A stretch of 64,000 nucleotides of DNA from Alphaproteobacteria bacterium (GTDB lineage Bacteria > Pseudomonadota > Alphaproteobacteria > Reyranellales > Reyranellaceae), in the NCBI GenBank assembly GCA_019635875.1, contig JAHBYP010000002.1:1-64000 (forward strand), given 5' to 3'. The translations under genes were made by a program, and so were the position numbers. Positions within the stretch are counted from its first letter, which is position 1; each line of letters opens with the position of its first letter. The notes beneath the pieces were generated by a model. It was not told the DNA's origin. It did not search any database and worked only from the letters and a program-made list of their open reading frames with translations. This document shows positions 43,638 through 51,977 of the stretch, piece after piece.

Positions 43638-43825
43638 GTCTTGTTGCTCCTCCCAGGCACAGCGGGCGCAGTCAACGGCATCGGGCGCGTCGCTGCAAGC
43701 CGGCAACGAGGACACGTTCGGGGCGTTGATTCAGTGACGCGTTGGTAACGTCTTGTGTGGTTGCACATCCCCCTTTACCTGCTGCCGCCCCAGCCGCGCG
43801 GCGGCATCCTGCAGGAGTAACCACA

Positions 43826-44233
43826 ATGAAACTGGAAACGGCGCTTTCCCCCTGGCGTCCGCAGCTGCTGAGCGTGCTGCGCATCATGGCCGGCCTGCTG
43901 GTCCTGCAGCACGGCACGGCCAAGATCCTGAAATTCCCCGTCGTACCGCAGATCGCCAATGTGCCGCTGACCTCGCCCGGCGGCATTGCCGGGATCATCG
44001 AGCTGGTCTTCGGTATCCTTCTGGTAATCGGCCTGTTCACCCGGCCCAGCGCCTTCATCCTCTCGGGCATGACGGCCGTAGCCTATTTCATGGCCCATGC
44101 CGGCCGCAATTTTTACCCGATCCTCAACGGCGGCGAGCTGGCGGCGCTGTACTGCTTCGCCTTCCTCTACCTCGCGGCGGCCGGCGGCGGGCCGTTGAGC
44201 ATTGATGCGATTGTGCGACGCCGGGGGGCCTAG
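43826..44233 (+). CDS. DoxX family membrane protein
   Basis: Four-helix integral membrane protein of 135 residues. RIMAGLLVLQHGTAKILKF, GIIELVFGILLVIGLFTRPS, AVAYFMAHA and LYCFAFLYLAAAGGGPLSID are typical DoxX stretches. The family includes quinol-oxidase subunits and redox-stress partners; for a lone copy the role is unclear. A VOC-protein gene follows by 47 bp. Confidence 0.88.
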   Translation: MKLETALSPWRPQLLSVLRIMAGLLVLQHGTAKILKFPVVPQIANVPLTSPGGIAGIIELVFGILLVIGLFTRPSAFILSGMTAVAYFMAHAGRNFYPILNGGELAALYCFAFLYLAAAGGGPLSIDAIVRRRGA

Positions 44234-44280
44234 CCGCATCGCGCCGGCGGGGGTAGCATGGATCCATTAGGGAGTACGCT

Positions 44281-44862
44281 ATGACCGACAAATCCATGGC
44301 GCCCGCCGGCGTCAACCATCTCGTCCTCAACGTCCGCAACCTCGAGGAATCGCACCGCTTCTGGACCGAGGTGGTGGGCTTCGAGATGGTCGGCGAACTG
44401 ACGCCGACAGAGAAGCGGCCCAACCCGCCGAAGATGCGTTTCTACAGCGCGCCCGGCAACAACAAGAGCCACCTCAACCACCACGACGTCGCCATCGTCG
44501 AGAACCCGAACCTGCCGCCGCCGCCCGAGAACTGGTCGATGTTCGGCGGCGGCTTCGCCATCAACCATGTCGCCATCGGCTTCCCGACGCGCGAGGCGTG
44601 GCTGAAGCGCCTGGAGTATCTCCAGGAGAAGGGCGTCAAGTTCGGCCGCCGCGTCAACCACGGCATGACGCACAGCCTCTACATCAGCGACCCAAACGGC
44701 TACGGCGTCGAGCTGCTTTACGAGCTGCCGCACGAGGTCTGGGGCGGCGACGTCAACGCCGCGCTGAACTACGTCGAGGTGCTGCCGACCGAGGGCAAGG
44801 AAGCGCTGGTCGACTCCGAGAAGAACCCGGTCTTCGGCAAGGAAGCGGTGCCGGCCGAATAG
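44281..44862 (+). CDS. VOC family dioxygenase/glyoxalase-like protein
   Basis: Protein of 193 residues made of two beta-alpha-beta-beta-beta modules. The first begins GVNHLVLNVRNLEESHRFWT, the second INHVAIGFPTREAWLKRL; metal-ligand candidates are His in the first strand of each module and Glu in YGVELLYELP. This matches extradiol dioxygenase-like VOC proteins acting on catechol-type rings. GGGAG lies before ATG 44281. R copy 7 directly follows. Confidence 0.87.
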   Translation: MTDKSMAPAGVNHLVLNVRNLEESHRFWTEVVGFEMVGELTPTEKRPNPPKMRFYSAPGNNKSHLNHHDVAIVENPNLPPPPENWSMFGGGFAINHVAIGFPTREAWLKRLEYLQEKGVKFGRRVNHGMTHSLYISDPNGYGVELLYELPHEVWGGDVNAALNYVEVLPTEGKEALVDSEKNPVFGKEAVPAE

Positions 44863-44867
44863 TCAAA

Positions 44868-44993
44868 TACCTTCCCCCGGAGGGGGAAGGTGCCCGCAGG
44901 GCGGAAGGGGGATGTCGAAGACGAACGCAGGAGTCCGTCTTCGACATCCCCCTTCCGTCGCTCCGCGCCACCTTCCCCCTCCAGGGGAAGGTA
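44868..44993. repeat. Family R palindromic repeat, copy 7
   Basis: TACCTTCCCCCGGAGGGGGA arm, inner CGGAAGGGGGATGTCGAAGA palindrome, and closing GGGGAAGGTA; TA at both ends. Lies between the VOC stop and the LLM start. Confidence 0.92.
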
Positions 44994-45014
44994 AGATCGC
45001 AAAGGACTCCCGCC

Positions 45015-46088
45015 ATGCAGTTCGGCATCGCGCTGCCCACGGCGGCCGATTCCTGGAAGATCGTGCAGCGTGCCGAGGAGCTCGGCTTCTCGCACGCCTG
45101 GTTCTACGACACGCAGATGCTGAGCGCGGACTGCTTCGTCGCCATGGGCGCGGCGGCGGTCAACACGCGCCGGATCAGGCTCGGCACCGGCGTGCTGGTG
45201 CCGTCCAACCGCATCGCGCCGGTCACCGCCAACGCCATCGCCACGCTCAACCAGCTGGCGCCCGGCCGCATCGACTTCGGCGTCGGCACCGGCTTCACCG
45301 CGCGCCGCGCCATGGGCTTCGGCGCGATGAAGATCAGGGACATGGAGGTCTACATCGCGCAGGTCTACGGACTGTTGCGCGGCGAGATCGTCGAGTTCGA
45401 GATGGAGGGGCAGCGCAAAAAGATCCGCTTCCTCAATCCGGAGCTTCCCCTCTTCAACACCAGAGATCCGATCAAGCTGCACCTCTCCGCCTTCGGCCCG
45501 CGCACGCGCGCGCTGACGGCGAAGCTCGACGCCGGCTGGATCGACTTCGTCGGCAATGTCGAGACCGGCATCCGCGAGGTGCAGGCGATGCGCAACGCCT
45601 GGACCGCGGCCGGCCGTGCCATCGGCGATCTCCAGGCCACCGCCTTCGCGCTGGGCTGCGTGCTGGCCGACGGCGAGCCCGCCGATTCGCCGCGCGCCAT
45701 GGCCCAGGCCGGCCCGCGCGCCGCCGTCATGCTGCATCGCGCCGCCGACGAGGCGATCTCCGGCCTGAAGCCCGGCATCGCCATGCCGACGTCGGGCCGG
45801 CCCGAGGTCGAAGGCTATGTCGAGCTGGCGCGCGGCTTCGAGCCGAAGGACGCGCCCTACCTGCAGAACCATCGCGGCCATCTGATGTTCGTGAAACCCG
45901 AGGAGCAGCGCTTTGTCACGGCCGATCTGATCAAGACGACCTCGTTCACCGCCGGCGAGCGCGAGATCGTCGAGCGCATCGCCCGGCTGCGCGACGCAGG
46001 CTACAGCCAGTTCACCATTCAGCTCGTGCCCGGCCAGGAAGCCGCGATCGACGACTGGGCGCGAATCCGCAGGGCACTCGCGGCCTGA
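45015..46088 (+). CDS. LLM-class flavin-dependent oxidoreductase (alkanal monooxygenase-like)
   Basis: Luciferase-family protein of 357 residues. MQFGIALPTAADSWKIVQRA and LGFSHAWFYDTQMLSADCFV start the barrel, with IRLGTGVLVPSNRIAPVTAN and GRIDFGVGTGFTARRAMG following. The subgroup includes F420- or FMN-dependent oxidoreductases; which cofactor is used is not clear. It stands just after R copy 7, whose edge provides part of the leader. Confidence 0.88.
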   Translation: MQFGIALPTAADSWKIVQRAEELGFSHAWFYDTQMLSADCFVAMGAAAVNTRRIRLGTGVLVPSNRIAPVTANAIATLNQLAPGRIDFGVGTGFTARRAMGFGAMKIRDMEVYIAQVYGLLRGEIVEFEMEGQRKKIRFLNPELPLFNTRDPIKLHLSAFGPRTRALTAKLDAGWIDFVGNVETGIREVQAMRNAWTAAGRAIGDLQATAFALGCVLADGEPADSPRAMAQAGPRAAVMLHRAADEAISGLKPGIAMPTSGRPEVEGYVELARGFEPKDAPYLQNHRGHLMFVKPEEQRFVTADLIKTTSFTAGEREIVERIARLRDAGYSQFTIQLVPGQEAAIDDWARIRRALAA

Positions 46089-46150
46089 TCGGGCAACTTC
46101 GAACCGGACCTCGCGTTAGCGGAGATCGATCTCATCTCCGGAGGTTCGAC

Positions 46151-46645
46151 ATGGCCCGCTACCAGCCCTCGCGCCAGGATGAGCAGGACATGCGCTACGC
46201 CTATTCCGGCTACGCCGGCTCGGGCATGGGCGGCCGGCGCGTCGGGCGCCACCATCGCATGGAGGAACGCCAGGCAACGCAGGGTTACGGCGATTCCAGC
46301 TTCTACGGCAGCCCGTACGAGAGCGGCTACGAGCGCAGTGAGCAGCGCGGCGACTACTGGGACGAGGACAATGACGCCGCGGGCCGGCATCGCGGTGTCG
46401 GCCCGAAAGGCTACAAGCGCTCCGATGCGCGCATCCACGAGGATGTCTGCGATTGCCTGACCGAGGATGCCTGGCTCGACGCCAGCGGCATCGAGGTCGG
46501 CGTCCGGGACGGCGAGGTTTCCCTCAGCGGCACGATCCCCAGCCGCCAGGACAAGCGCCGCGCCGAGGATCTGGCCGATCGCGTATCGGGAGTGCGGGAT
46601 ATACGCAACAACCTGCGCGTTCGCGATTCCACGCCGCGCGCTTAG
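46151..46645 (+). CDS. BON-domain protein with Tyr/Gly/Arg-rich N-terminus
   Basis: Protein of 164 residues. The first ~85 residues are low complexity (YSGYAGSGMGGRRVGRHHRM, SSFYGSPYESGYERSE). Residues ~85-155 form a BON domain: GPKGYKRSDARIHEDVCDCL, GIEVGVRDGEVSLSGTI, VSGVRDIRNNLRV. BON domains bind phospholipid or other surfaces and occur in osmotic-stress proteins. No signal peptide is seen, so localisation is uncertain. GGAGGTTCGAC precedes ATG 46151. Confidence 0.85.
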   Translation: MARYQPSRQDEQDMRYAYSGYAGSGMGGRRVGRHHRMEERQATQGYGDSSFYGSPYESGYERSEQRGDYWDEDNDAAGRHRGVGPKGYKRSDARIHEDVCDCLTEDAWLDASGIEVGVRDGEVSLSGTIPSRQDKRRAEDLADRVSGVRDIRNNLRVRDSTPRA

Positions 46646-46652
46646 GCTGGCA

Positions 46653-46682
46653 CTGGATCCCTCGCTGCGCTCGGGACGACAG
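46653..46682. repeat. Family S half-element, copy 7
   Basis: Only one arm is present, CTGGATCCCTCGCTGCGCTC ending GGGACGACAG; the other arm is missing, so this looks like a decayed or truncated copy. Confidence 0.75.
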
Positions 46683-46721
46683 AGGGATGCCAACTAACGC
46701 CCGTCGCGCAAGCGAATTCAA

Positions 46722-47375
46722 TCAACCGACCCGTGGCTCGCGGGTGTTGATCGCCGCTTGGGCATCGAAGGCCCGCTTGTAGGCGGGCCGCGCTTCGCCG
46801 CGGGCGACATAGCCGGACAGGTTGGTGAATCCGTTCAGGATGCCCGACGACTTCAGCCTGAGCAGCACCGACACCATCATCAGGTCGCCCGCGCTGAACC
46901 TACCGTCGAGCCACTCGGCATCGCCCAGGCGACCGGAAAGCTGATGCAGCCGGTCGCGGACGCGATCCTCGACCAGAGGCAGACGCTGCTTGCTCCAGGG
47001 CTTGTCGCTCTCCAGGAGTCTTGCGTTCGCGAGCTCGAGGATCGGCGGCTCCACCGAGTTGAGCGCGGCGAACATCCATGTGATCGCCCGCGCCCGCGCA
47101 TGGGCATCCTCGGGCAGCAGGCCGGCATGGCGCTCGGCGATATGGAAGACGATCGCCCCGGTCTCGAACAGGGCGAGATCGCCCTCTTCATAGGTCGGAA
47201 TCTGGCCGAAGGGATGCAGCGCCAGATGCGCCGGCTCCTTCATCGCGCGAAACGAAACGAGCCGTACCTCGTAAGGCTGGCCGACTTCCTCGAGCGCCCA
47301 GCGAACGCGCGTGTCGCGCGCCAGTCCCCGGCCGCCATCGGGCGATCGCTCGAAGGCGGTGATGGTGATGGTCAT
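46722..47375 (-). CDS. Glutathione S-transferase family protein
   Basis: Protein of 217 residues. The thioredoxin-like N-terminal domain includes DTRVRWALEEVGQPYEVRLV, the cis-Pro loop FGQIPTYEEGD and the GSH-contacting LFETGAIVFHIAE; the helical domain carries FSAGDLMMVSVLLRLK. It is a paralogue of the gene at 61473. It begins 4 bp after the phytanoyl-CoA dioxygenase-like gene, so both are probably co-transcribed. Confidence 0.9.
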   Translation of the reverse strand: MTITITAFERSPDGGRGLARDTRVRWALEEVGQPYEVRLVSFRAMKEPAHLALHPFGQIPTYEEGDLALFETGAIVFHIAERHAGLLPEDAHARARAITWMFAALNSVEPPILELANARLLESDKPWSKQRLPLVEDRVRDRLHQLSGRLGDAEWLDGRFSAGDLMMVSVLLRLKSSGILNGFTNLSGYVARGEARPAYKRAFDAQAAINTREPRVG

Positions 47376-47379
47376 CGCC

Positions 47380-48231
47380 CTAGCCGCGACTGAGCCGCGC
47401 CGCCGGGATCGGCTTGTCGGCGGTCTGGTACAGCCCCTTCAGGCTGTACTCGGCCATCGCCTTGTGATGCGCGACGGCGTCGGGGTGCAGGTCCGCCTGC
47501 GGCGACACTTCCTCCAGGTGATACCTGAACCGGTCGGTGCCGCGCACCAGCAGGGCGCTGCTGCCGCGGCCCTCGGCCGGCTTCAGGCTGGTCGGCATGT
47601 AGCGCACGGCGAAGCCGCGGCGCGACCAGCCGGCGCGGTTGGGGCCGGAGCCGTGCACGATCAGCACGTGATGCAGCGAGACTTCGCCCGGCTCCAGGAT
47701 GAAGTCTACGGCCCGGCTCTCGTCGACCTCGGCCTCGATCTCCTGGCCGCGCGTCAGCAGGTTCTTCTCCGCGAAGGTATCGCGATGCTCGAGCTGCGTG
47801 CGGTGGCTGCCGGGCACCACGCGCATGCAGCCCGACAGCTCGTTGCTGGGCGTAAGCGCGATCCACGCTGTCACGACTTCGGGCTTCGCCAAGCCCCAGT
47901 AGGTCGCATCCTGGTGCCAGGAGACGTAGGTGCCATCGCCCGGTCCCTTGTTGAAGAAGGTGCCGCCGAAGCACAGCAGGTCCGGGCCGAGGATGCTCTC
48001 GACCGCGTCGAGGATCCGTGCGTCGCGCACCACGGCGTCGAGCCAGGGGAAGAGAAGATGCGGCTTCACATTGAGCAGGCCGCTGCTGAGCGAGGCGCCG
48101 GCCCGCTTCTCCGACTCCTCGAAGCGTCGGTTGAGCTCGCCCGCCTCGTCGGCCGAGAACGCCTTGATCTTCAGGTGGTAGCCGCGCTCGCGGTAGGCGT
48201 CGACTTCCGCCCTGCTCAGTGCCGTGCCCAT
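47380..48231 (-). CDS. Phytanoyl-CoA dioxygenase (PhyH) family 2-oxoglutarate/Fe(II) oxygenase
   Basis: Protein of 283 residues. Fe(II) ligands are the HxD in SWHQDATYW and a distal His in LIVHGSGPNRAGWSRRG, whose Arg residues would bind 2-oxoglutarate. GCMRVVPGSHR is the usual PhyH stretch. ATG 48231 has AGGAGG upstream; a longer frame exists but without a ribosome site. The family hydroxylates diverse small molecules. The GST downstream suggests detoxification or catabolism of a lipophilic compound, by inference only. Confidence 0.88.
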   Translation of the reverse strand: MGTALSRAEVDAYRERGYHLKIKAFSADEAGELNRRFEESEKRAGASLSSGLLNVKPHLLFPWLDAVVRDARILDAVESILGPDLLCFGGTFFNKGPGDGTYVSWHQDATYWGLAKPEVVTAWIALTPSNELSGCMRVVPGSHRTQLEHRDTFAEKNLLTRGQEIEAEVDESRAVDFILEPGEVSLHHVLIVHGSGPNRAGWSRRGFAVRYMPTSLKPAEGRGSSALLVRGTDRFRYHLEEVSPQADLHPDAVAHHKAMAEYSLKGLYQTADKPIPAARLSRG

Positions 48232-48416
48232 CGCGGTCCTCCTTGGCCTCGCTGTCAGTCCGAACACAGCGAGGAATGACACTTGGACGCGTAGAATGCG
48301 CCCGCCGGCCGCGCGAGGCCACAGTGCCGGCCGCCGGCAAGCTGCCCTCTTGCCGCCGGGACTGGTTTGCGCGATGACATCGGCGGCACCAACACCCTCG
48401 GGCGTCGGAGGGCCGT

Positions 48417-48722
48417 ATGAGCGATACCGACACCAAGCCGACCACCAGGATCGAGCCGAAGACCGAACGGCCGAAGCTCTATCGCGTGATCCTGGTCAAT
48501 GACGACTACACGCCGCGCGAGTTCGTCACCGAAGTGCTGAAGGCGATCTTCCGGATGACCGAGGAGCAGGCCTATCGCGTGATGATGACCGCGCATCGCC
48601 GCGGCGTCTGCGTCGTGGCGGTGTTCACCAGGGACGTCGCCGAGACCAAGGCCACCGCCGGCACCGACATGGGCCGCCGCGCCGGCCATCCGCTGACCTT
48701 CACGACCGAGCCGGAGGAGTAG
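48417..48722 (+). CDS. clpS: ClpS, ATP-dependent Clp protease adaptor
   Basis: Adaptor of 101 residues delivering N-degron substrates to ClpAP. The core LYRVILVNDDYTPREFVTEV, IFRMTEEQAYRVMMTAHRRG and VAVFTRDVAETKA is intact, including the DD-x-T motif that lines the N-end residue pocket. No clpA lies next to it in the window, which suggests a second copy of the ClpS2 type or a gene separated from clpA. It is convergent with the next gene, overlapping 23 bp. Confidence 0.93.
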   Translation: MSDTDTKPTTRIEPKTERPKLYRVILVNDDYTPREFVTEVLKAIFRMTEEQAYRVMMTAHRRGVCVVAVFTRDVAETKATAGTDMGRRAGHPLTFTTEPEE

Positions 48723-49359
48723 CGCCGCGCCGGTAACGCCGCGTCAGGATGCGCAGGCGGTCGCGGAAATGCGGGCGCACGCGCGCGCTCCACTCGGTGT
48801 CGACCGCCGCCTTCCACGCCGCGCTTTCGGTCACCTCGGGGTTGCTCAGGTGATAGATCGCGACGTAGCGGTGCGAGCCGTCGGGGTCGGGGCCGCTGCG
48901 ATAGCGCCGCGCCGCGAGCGTGCCGGGCACTTTCGAGAGCAGCGGCAGATGCTCCTGGTCGTACCAGGCGTTGAAGTCGGCCTCGTGCTCGGGCGCCACG
49001 TTCATCGCGTTGAGCAGGAAGCCGCCGGCGCCCTGCGGTGCCTTCAAGTCGCCGGGCGCGACCTGCTCGCCCTCGAAGCGCAGCAGCCGCCTGCACATGC
49101 CGGTGACGCGCTTGGACCACACCGAAAGGTTCTCGTAGGCGATCGCCTTGTATGGCGCACTGCGCATGACCGCCAGCGAGTCGAGATCGTAGGACGCGAC
49201 GGCCACCTGTGATCCGTCGACATTCAGCCAGCGCTCGCACAGCCCGAAGCCCGGCACGCGTTGCCGTTCCGGAATGTGCTCGAGGTCGTACCAGTCGTGG
49301 AACTCGTCCGCGTGCGCGGTCGAGAAATCGAATGCGGCGACAAGAAGACCCCTGGCCAT
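48700..49359 (-). CDS. Tandem EthD/dimeric alpha+beta-barrel-like protein
   Basis: Protein of 219 residues with two similar modules: DEFHDWYDLEHIPERQRVPG and ADFNAWYDQEHLPLLSKVPG. The WYDxEHxPxxxxVPG pattern is typical of ferredoxin-like EthD/DUF4286-type domains, normally dimers; here two are fused. ATG 49359 follows GGGAGGGAGG. Such proteins often accompany catabolic oxygenases or hydrolases, and the amidohydrolase gene is divergent next to it. The exact function is not known. Confidence 0.75.
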   Translation of the reverse strand: MARGLLVAAFDFSTAHADEFHDWYDLEHIPERQRVPGFGLCERWLNVDGSQVAVASYDLDSLAVMRSAPYKAIAYENLSVWSKRVTGMCRRLLRFEGEQVAPGDLKAPQGAGGFLLNAMNVAPEHEADFNAWYDQEHLPLLSKVPGTLAARRYRSGPDPDGSHRYVAIYHLSNPEVTESAAWKAAVDTEWSARVRPHFRDRLRILTRRYRRGATPPARS

Positions 49360-49480
49360 CGATGTACCTCCCTCCCCCGACCCCGAACCGCCCAGCGGCT
49401 GGCGGCCGGGATCGAGGATTGACGAGCTTGCCCCCGGTACTACCCTTGCGTCCACGCGCCAGCAGGGAGGCAAGGCACCC

Positions 49481-50629
49481 ATGACCGACAGGCTGATCTC
49501 CGGCGACAACCACATCGACCTCACCTATTGCCCGCCCGACCTGTGGTCGGAGAGCGCACCCAAGAGGTGGAAGCTGCTGGCGCCGCGCTGCGAGGAGCTC
49601 GACGATGGCCTGCACTGGTTCGTCGAGGCGCAGGACAAGGGCATGTGGAACGGCGTCGGGCCGGGCTTCCTGAAATACCAGCAGGGCTCGTTCCACCACG
49701 TCGACGAGATGCACGCCGCCGGCTTCCGCTGGGACTACCGGCGGGGCGCCAAGCCGCGGCCGACCACGCCGGAACTGCGCATCGCCGATCTCGATCGCGA
49801 CGGGCTCGACGCCGAGATCGTCTATGGCTGCCTGATGATCAACGAGATGATCGCCGATCCCGGCCTGCGGGGATGGTGCGACGGCATCTACAACGACTGG
49901 GTCGCCGACTTCGCCAGGCGCGCCGACGCCAGGCGCGTCTTCCCGCTGGCGATCGTGCCCAACCACGATCCGATCGCCGCCGCAGCCGAGGTGCGCCGCT
50001 GCGCCAAGATGGGCATCAAGGGCGGCGATCTCGCCTTCAAGCGCATGTCGCTGCCGCTGTGGCACCACGACTGGTATCCGCTGTGGGAAGCCGCGGCGGA
50101 GTGCAGGTTCCCGATCTCCTTCCATTCGACCGGCTTCAAGGCGCTGCGCGCGCCCGACAATCCGGCGATGGAAAAGGAATATTTCACCGAGTACCGCCTG
50201 GTGCGTTCGGCGCTGTTCCAGCTCGACACCATGGAGGTGCTGGTCTCGCTGCTCGCATCGGGCGCCTGCGAGAAGTATCCGGAGTTCAACTTCGTGCTGG
50301 GCGAGTCGGGCTGCACCTGGCTTCCTTACGTCTTCGACCGCCTCGACACCGAGTATCACGACCGCGCCCGTTCGCTCGGCTTCAGGATGAAGCCCAGCGA
50401 CTATTTCCGCCGCCAGGGCTACGTCACCTACCAGCAGGACAAGTACCTCGAGCCGATCGTGCCGATGATCGGCGAGGACAACATCATCTGGGGCGCCGAC
50501 TACCCGCACCCCGATTGCCTGTGGCCCGAGTCGAAGAAGGTGCTCGACGAGAACCTGGCAGGCTTCTCGCCGGCGGTTCGCAAGAAGATCACCAGCGAGA
50601 ACGTGGCAAGGCTGTACGGGTTGAATTGA
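49481..50629 (+). CDS. Amidohydrolase-2 family metal-dependent hydrolase/decarboxylase
   Basis: TIM-barrel protein of 382 residues, paralogous to 5309-6448. The N-terminal metal strand is ISGDNHIDLTYCPPDLW, and the C-terminal strand IIWGADYPHPDCLWPES carries the metal Asp. A middle His stands in ISFHSTGFK. It probably cleaves or decarboxylates a cyclic carboxylate. AGGGAGG precedes ATG 49481. Divergent from the EthD-like gene with 121 bp between. R copy 8 follows the stop. Confidence 0.83.
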   Translation: MTDRLISGDNHIDLTYCPPDLWSESAPKRWKLLAPRCEELDDGLHWFVEAQDKGMWNGVGPGFLKYQQGSFHHVDEMHAAGFRWDYRRGAKPRPTTPELRIADLDRDGLDAEIVYGCLMINEMIADPGLRGWCDGIYNDWVADFARRADARRVFPLAIVPNHDPIAAAAEVRRCAKMGIKGGDLAFKRMSLPLWHHDWYPLWEAAAECRFPISFHSTGFKALRAPDNPAMEKEYFTEYRLVRSALFQLDTMEVLVSLLASGACEKYPEFNFVLGESGCTWLPYVFDRLDTEYHDRARSLGFRMKPSDYFRRQGYVTYQQDKYLEPIVPMIGEDNIIWGADYPHPDCLWPESKKVLDENLAGFSPAVRKKITSENVARLYGLN

Positions 50630-50632
50630 TAC

Positions 50633-50765
50633 TACCTTCCCCCTGAGGGGGAAGGTGGCGGCGCGCAGCGCCGACGGATGGGGGATGTCGAATACGGACT
50701 CCTGCGTTCGTCTTCGACATCCCCCTTCCGCCCTTCGGGCACCTTCCCCCTCCGGGGGAAAGGTA
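50633..50765. repeat. Family R palindromic repeat, copy 8
   Basis: TACCTTCCCCCTGAGGGGGA arm with closing GGGGGAAAGGTA; TA at both ends. Sits between the convergent amidohydrolase and DapA-like stops. Confidence 0.92.
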
Positions 50766-50769
50766 GAAC

Positions 50770-51846
50770 TTAGGCGCGCCAGCGCGAGAGATTGGCGGCG
50801 ACGAAGGCGTCGTCGTGCAGCTCGGGGTACGTCGCGTAGAGGCGGTCGATGCCTTCGCTCTGGCCGGGGCTCAGCGTCTCGTGCGGATCGAGGCAGTGCG
50901 TCGTGCGTATTAACCCCTGGCGGCGCAGGATCTCGTGGCAGCCGGGAATGCAGCCCGCGAAGTCGTGATCAACGTCGAACACGACGCTGTTGCAGTCGGT
51001 GACGAAGGAATCCAGCGCCAGGATTTCCGGCGTCACGGCCGCGCCGCTCGATACCGCAAGCTTCAGCTTTTCCAGCAGCTCGACCGCACCGCGCGTCCAG
51101 ACGCTCCAGTGGCCGAGCAGGCCGCCGCGGAAGCGCAGCGTCACCTCGCGATTGCCGGTGCGCACCACCAGCGGCGTCACCAGGTCGGCAACGATGTGGT
51201 CGTCGTTGCCGGTGTACAGCGTGACGCGCTCCTCGGCCTGCGCCTGGGCGATGCCGAAGGCGACATCGAGAGTGCGATAGCGGTTGAACGGCGCGACCTT
51301 GATCGCGACCACGTTGTCGATGGCGGCGAAGCGGCTCCAGAAGCCGCGCGACAGCTTGATGCCGCCGACCGTGGTCTGCAGGTAGAAGCCGACCAGCGGC
51401 ATCTCCTTCGCCACCGCGCTGCAATGCTCGATGAGCTCGTCCTCGCTGGCGCCCTTGAGTGCCGCCAGCGACAGCAGCACCGCGTGATAGCCCATGGCAC
51501 GCGCCGTGCGCGCTTCCTCGACCGCCTGCGCGGTGCGACCCACGGCGCCGGCGATCATCACCAGCGGCCGGTCGGTCCACTCGCGCGCAGTCTCGATCGC
51601 CAGCTCGAGCACCGGCCTGTAGAGCCCGACCTCGCGGATCGCGAACTGCGTCGAATGCACGCCGACCGCCAGCCCGCCCGAGCCGGCGTCGACGTAGTAG
51701 CGGCTGATCGCACGCTGCGATTGCCTGTCGAACCTGCGATCGGCGTCGAGCGCCAGCGGATGGGCCGGGATCACCGCGCCCTGGCGCAGGATCGACAGGA
51801 CCGGCGCCGGCAGGTCGCGCCAGTGAAGGGGGGAGGTTTGGCTCAT
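50770..51846 (-). CDS. Dihydrodipicolinate synthase/N-acetylneuraminate lyase family aldolase
   Basis: Class I aldolase of 358 residues. The Schiff-base lysine is Lys183 in VVAIKVAPFNRY. HSTQFAIREVGLY replaces the usual GTTGE loop, so it is a divergent member, and the C-terminal ~60 residues exceed the family length. It is the last gene of a likely five-gene catabolic set and would cleave or dehydrate a keto-deoxy sugar acid or similar compound. S copy 8 separates it from the GNAT gene upstream. Confidence 0.8.
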   Translation of the reverse strand: MSQTSPLHWRDLPAPVLSILRQGAVIPAHPLALDADRRFDRQSQRAISRYYVDAGSGGLAVGVHSTQFAIREVGLYRPVLELAIETAREWTDRPLVMIAGAVGRTAQAVEEARTARAMGYHAVLLSLAALKGASEDELIEHCSAVAKEMPLVGFYLQTTVGGIKLSRGFWSRFAAIDNVVAIKVAPFNRYRTLDVAFGIAQAQAEERVTLYTGNDDHIVADLVTPLVVRTGNREVTLRFRGGLLGHWSVWTRGAVELLEKLKLAVSSGAAVTPEILALDSFVTDCNSVVFDVDHDFAGCIPGCHEILRRQGLIRTTHCLDPHETLSPGQSEGIDRLYATYPELHDDAFVAANLSRWRA

Positions 51847-51865
51847 GGCGGCGATCCTAACTCCA

Positions 51866-51970
51866 TCGTCGTCCTGAGCGAAGCGAAGGACCTCGCGGCA
51901 TCGCGGTCACAGATCGGCGCGGCGTCCGCTCATGCCACCGCGAGGTCCTTCGCTCCGCCCAGGACCACGA
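51866..51970. repeat. Family S palindromic repeat, copy 8 (CTGAGCGAAGCGAAGGA subtype)
   Basis: CGTCGTCCTGAGCGAAGCGA arm and CGAGGTCCTTCGCTCCGCCC-AGGACC complement with a ~35-bp loop; related to copy 3. Located within the catabolic operon. Confidence 0.83.
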
Positions 51971-51977
51971 CGTGTGC

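Noticed and set aside
44769..45881. Minus-strand frame across VOC, R copy 7 and LLM genes
   Set aside because: Antisense to two real genes and includes repeat-derived residues.
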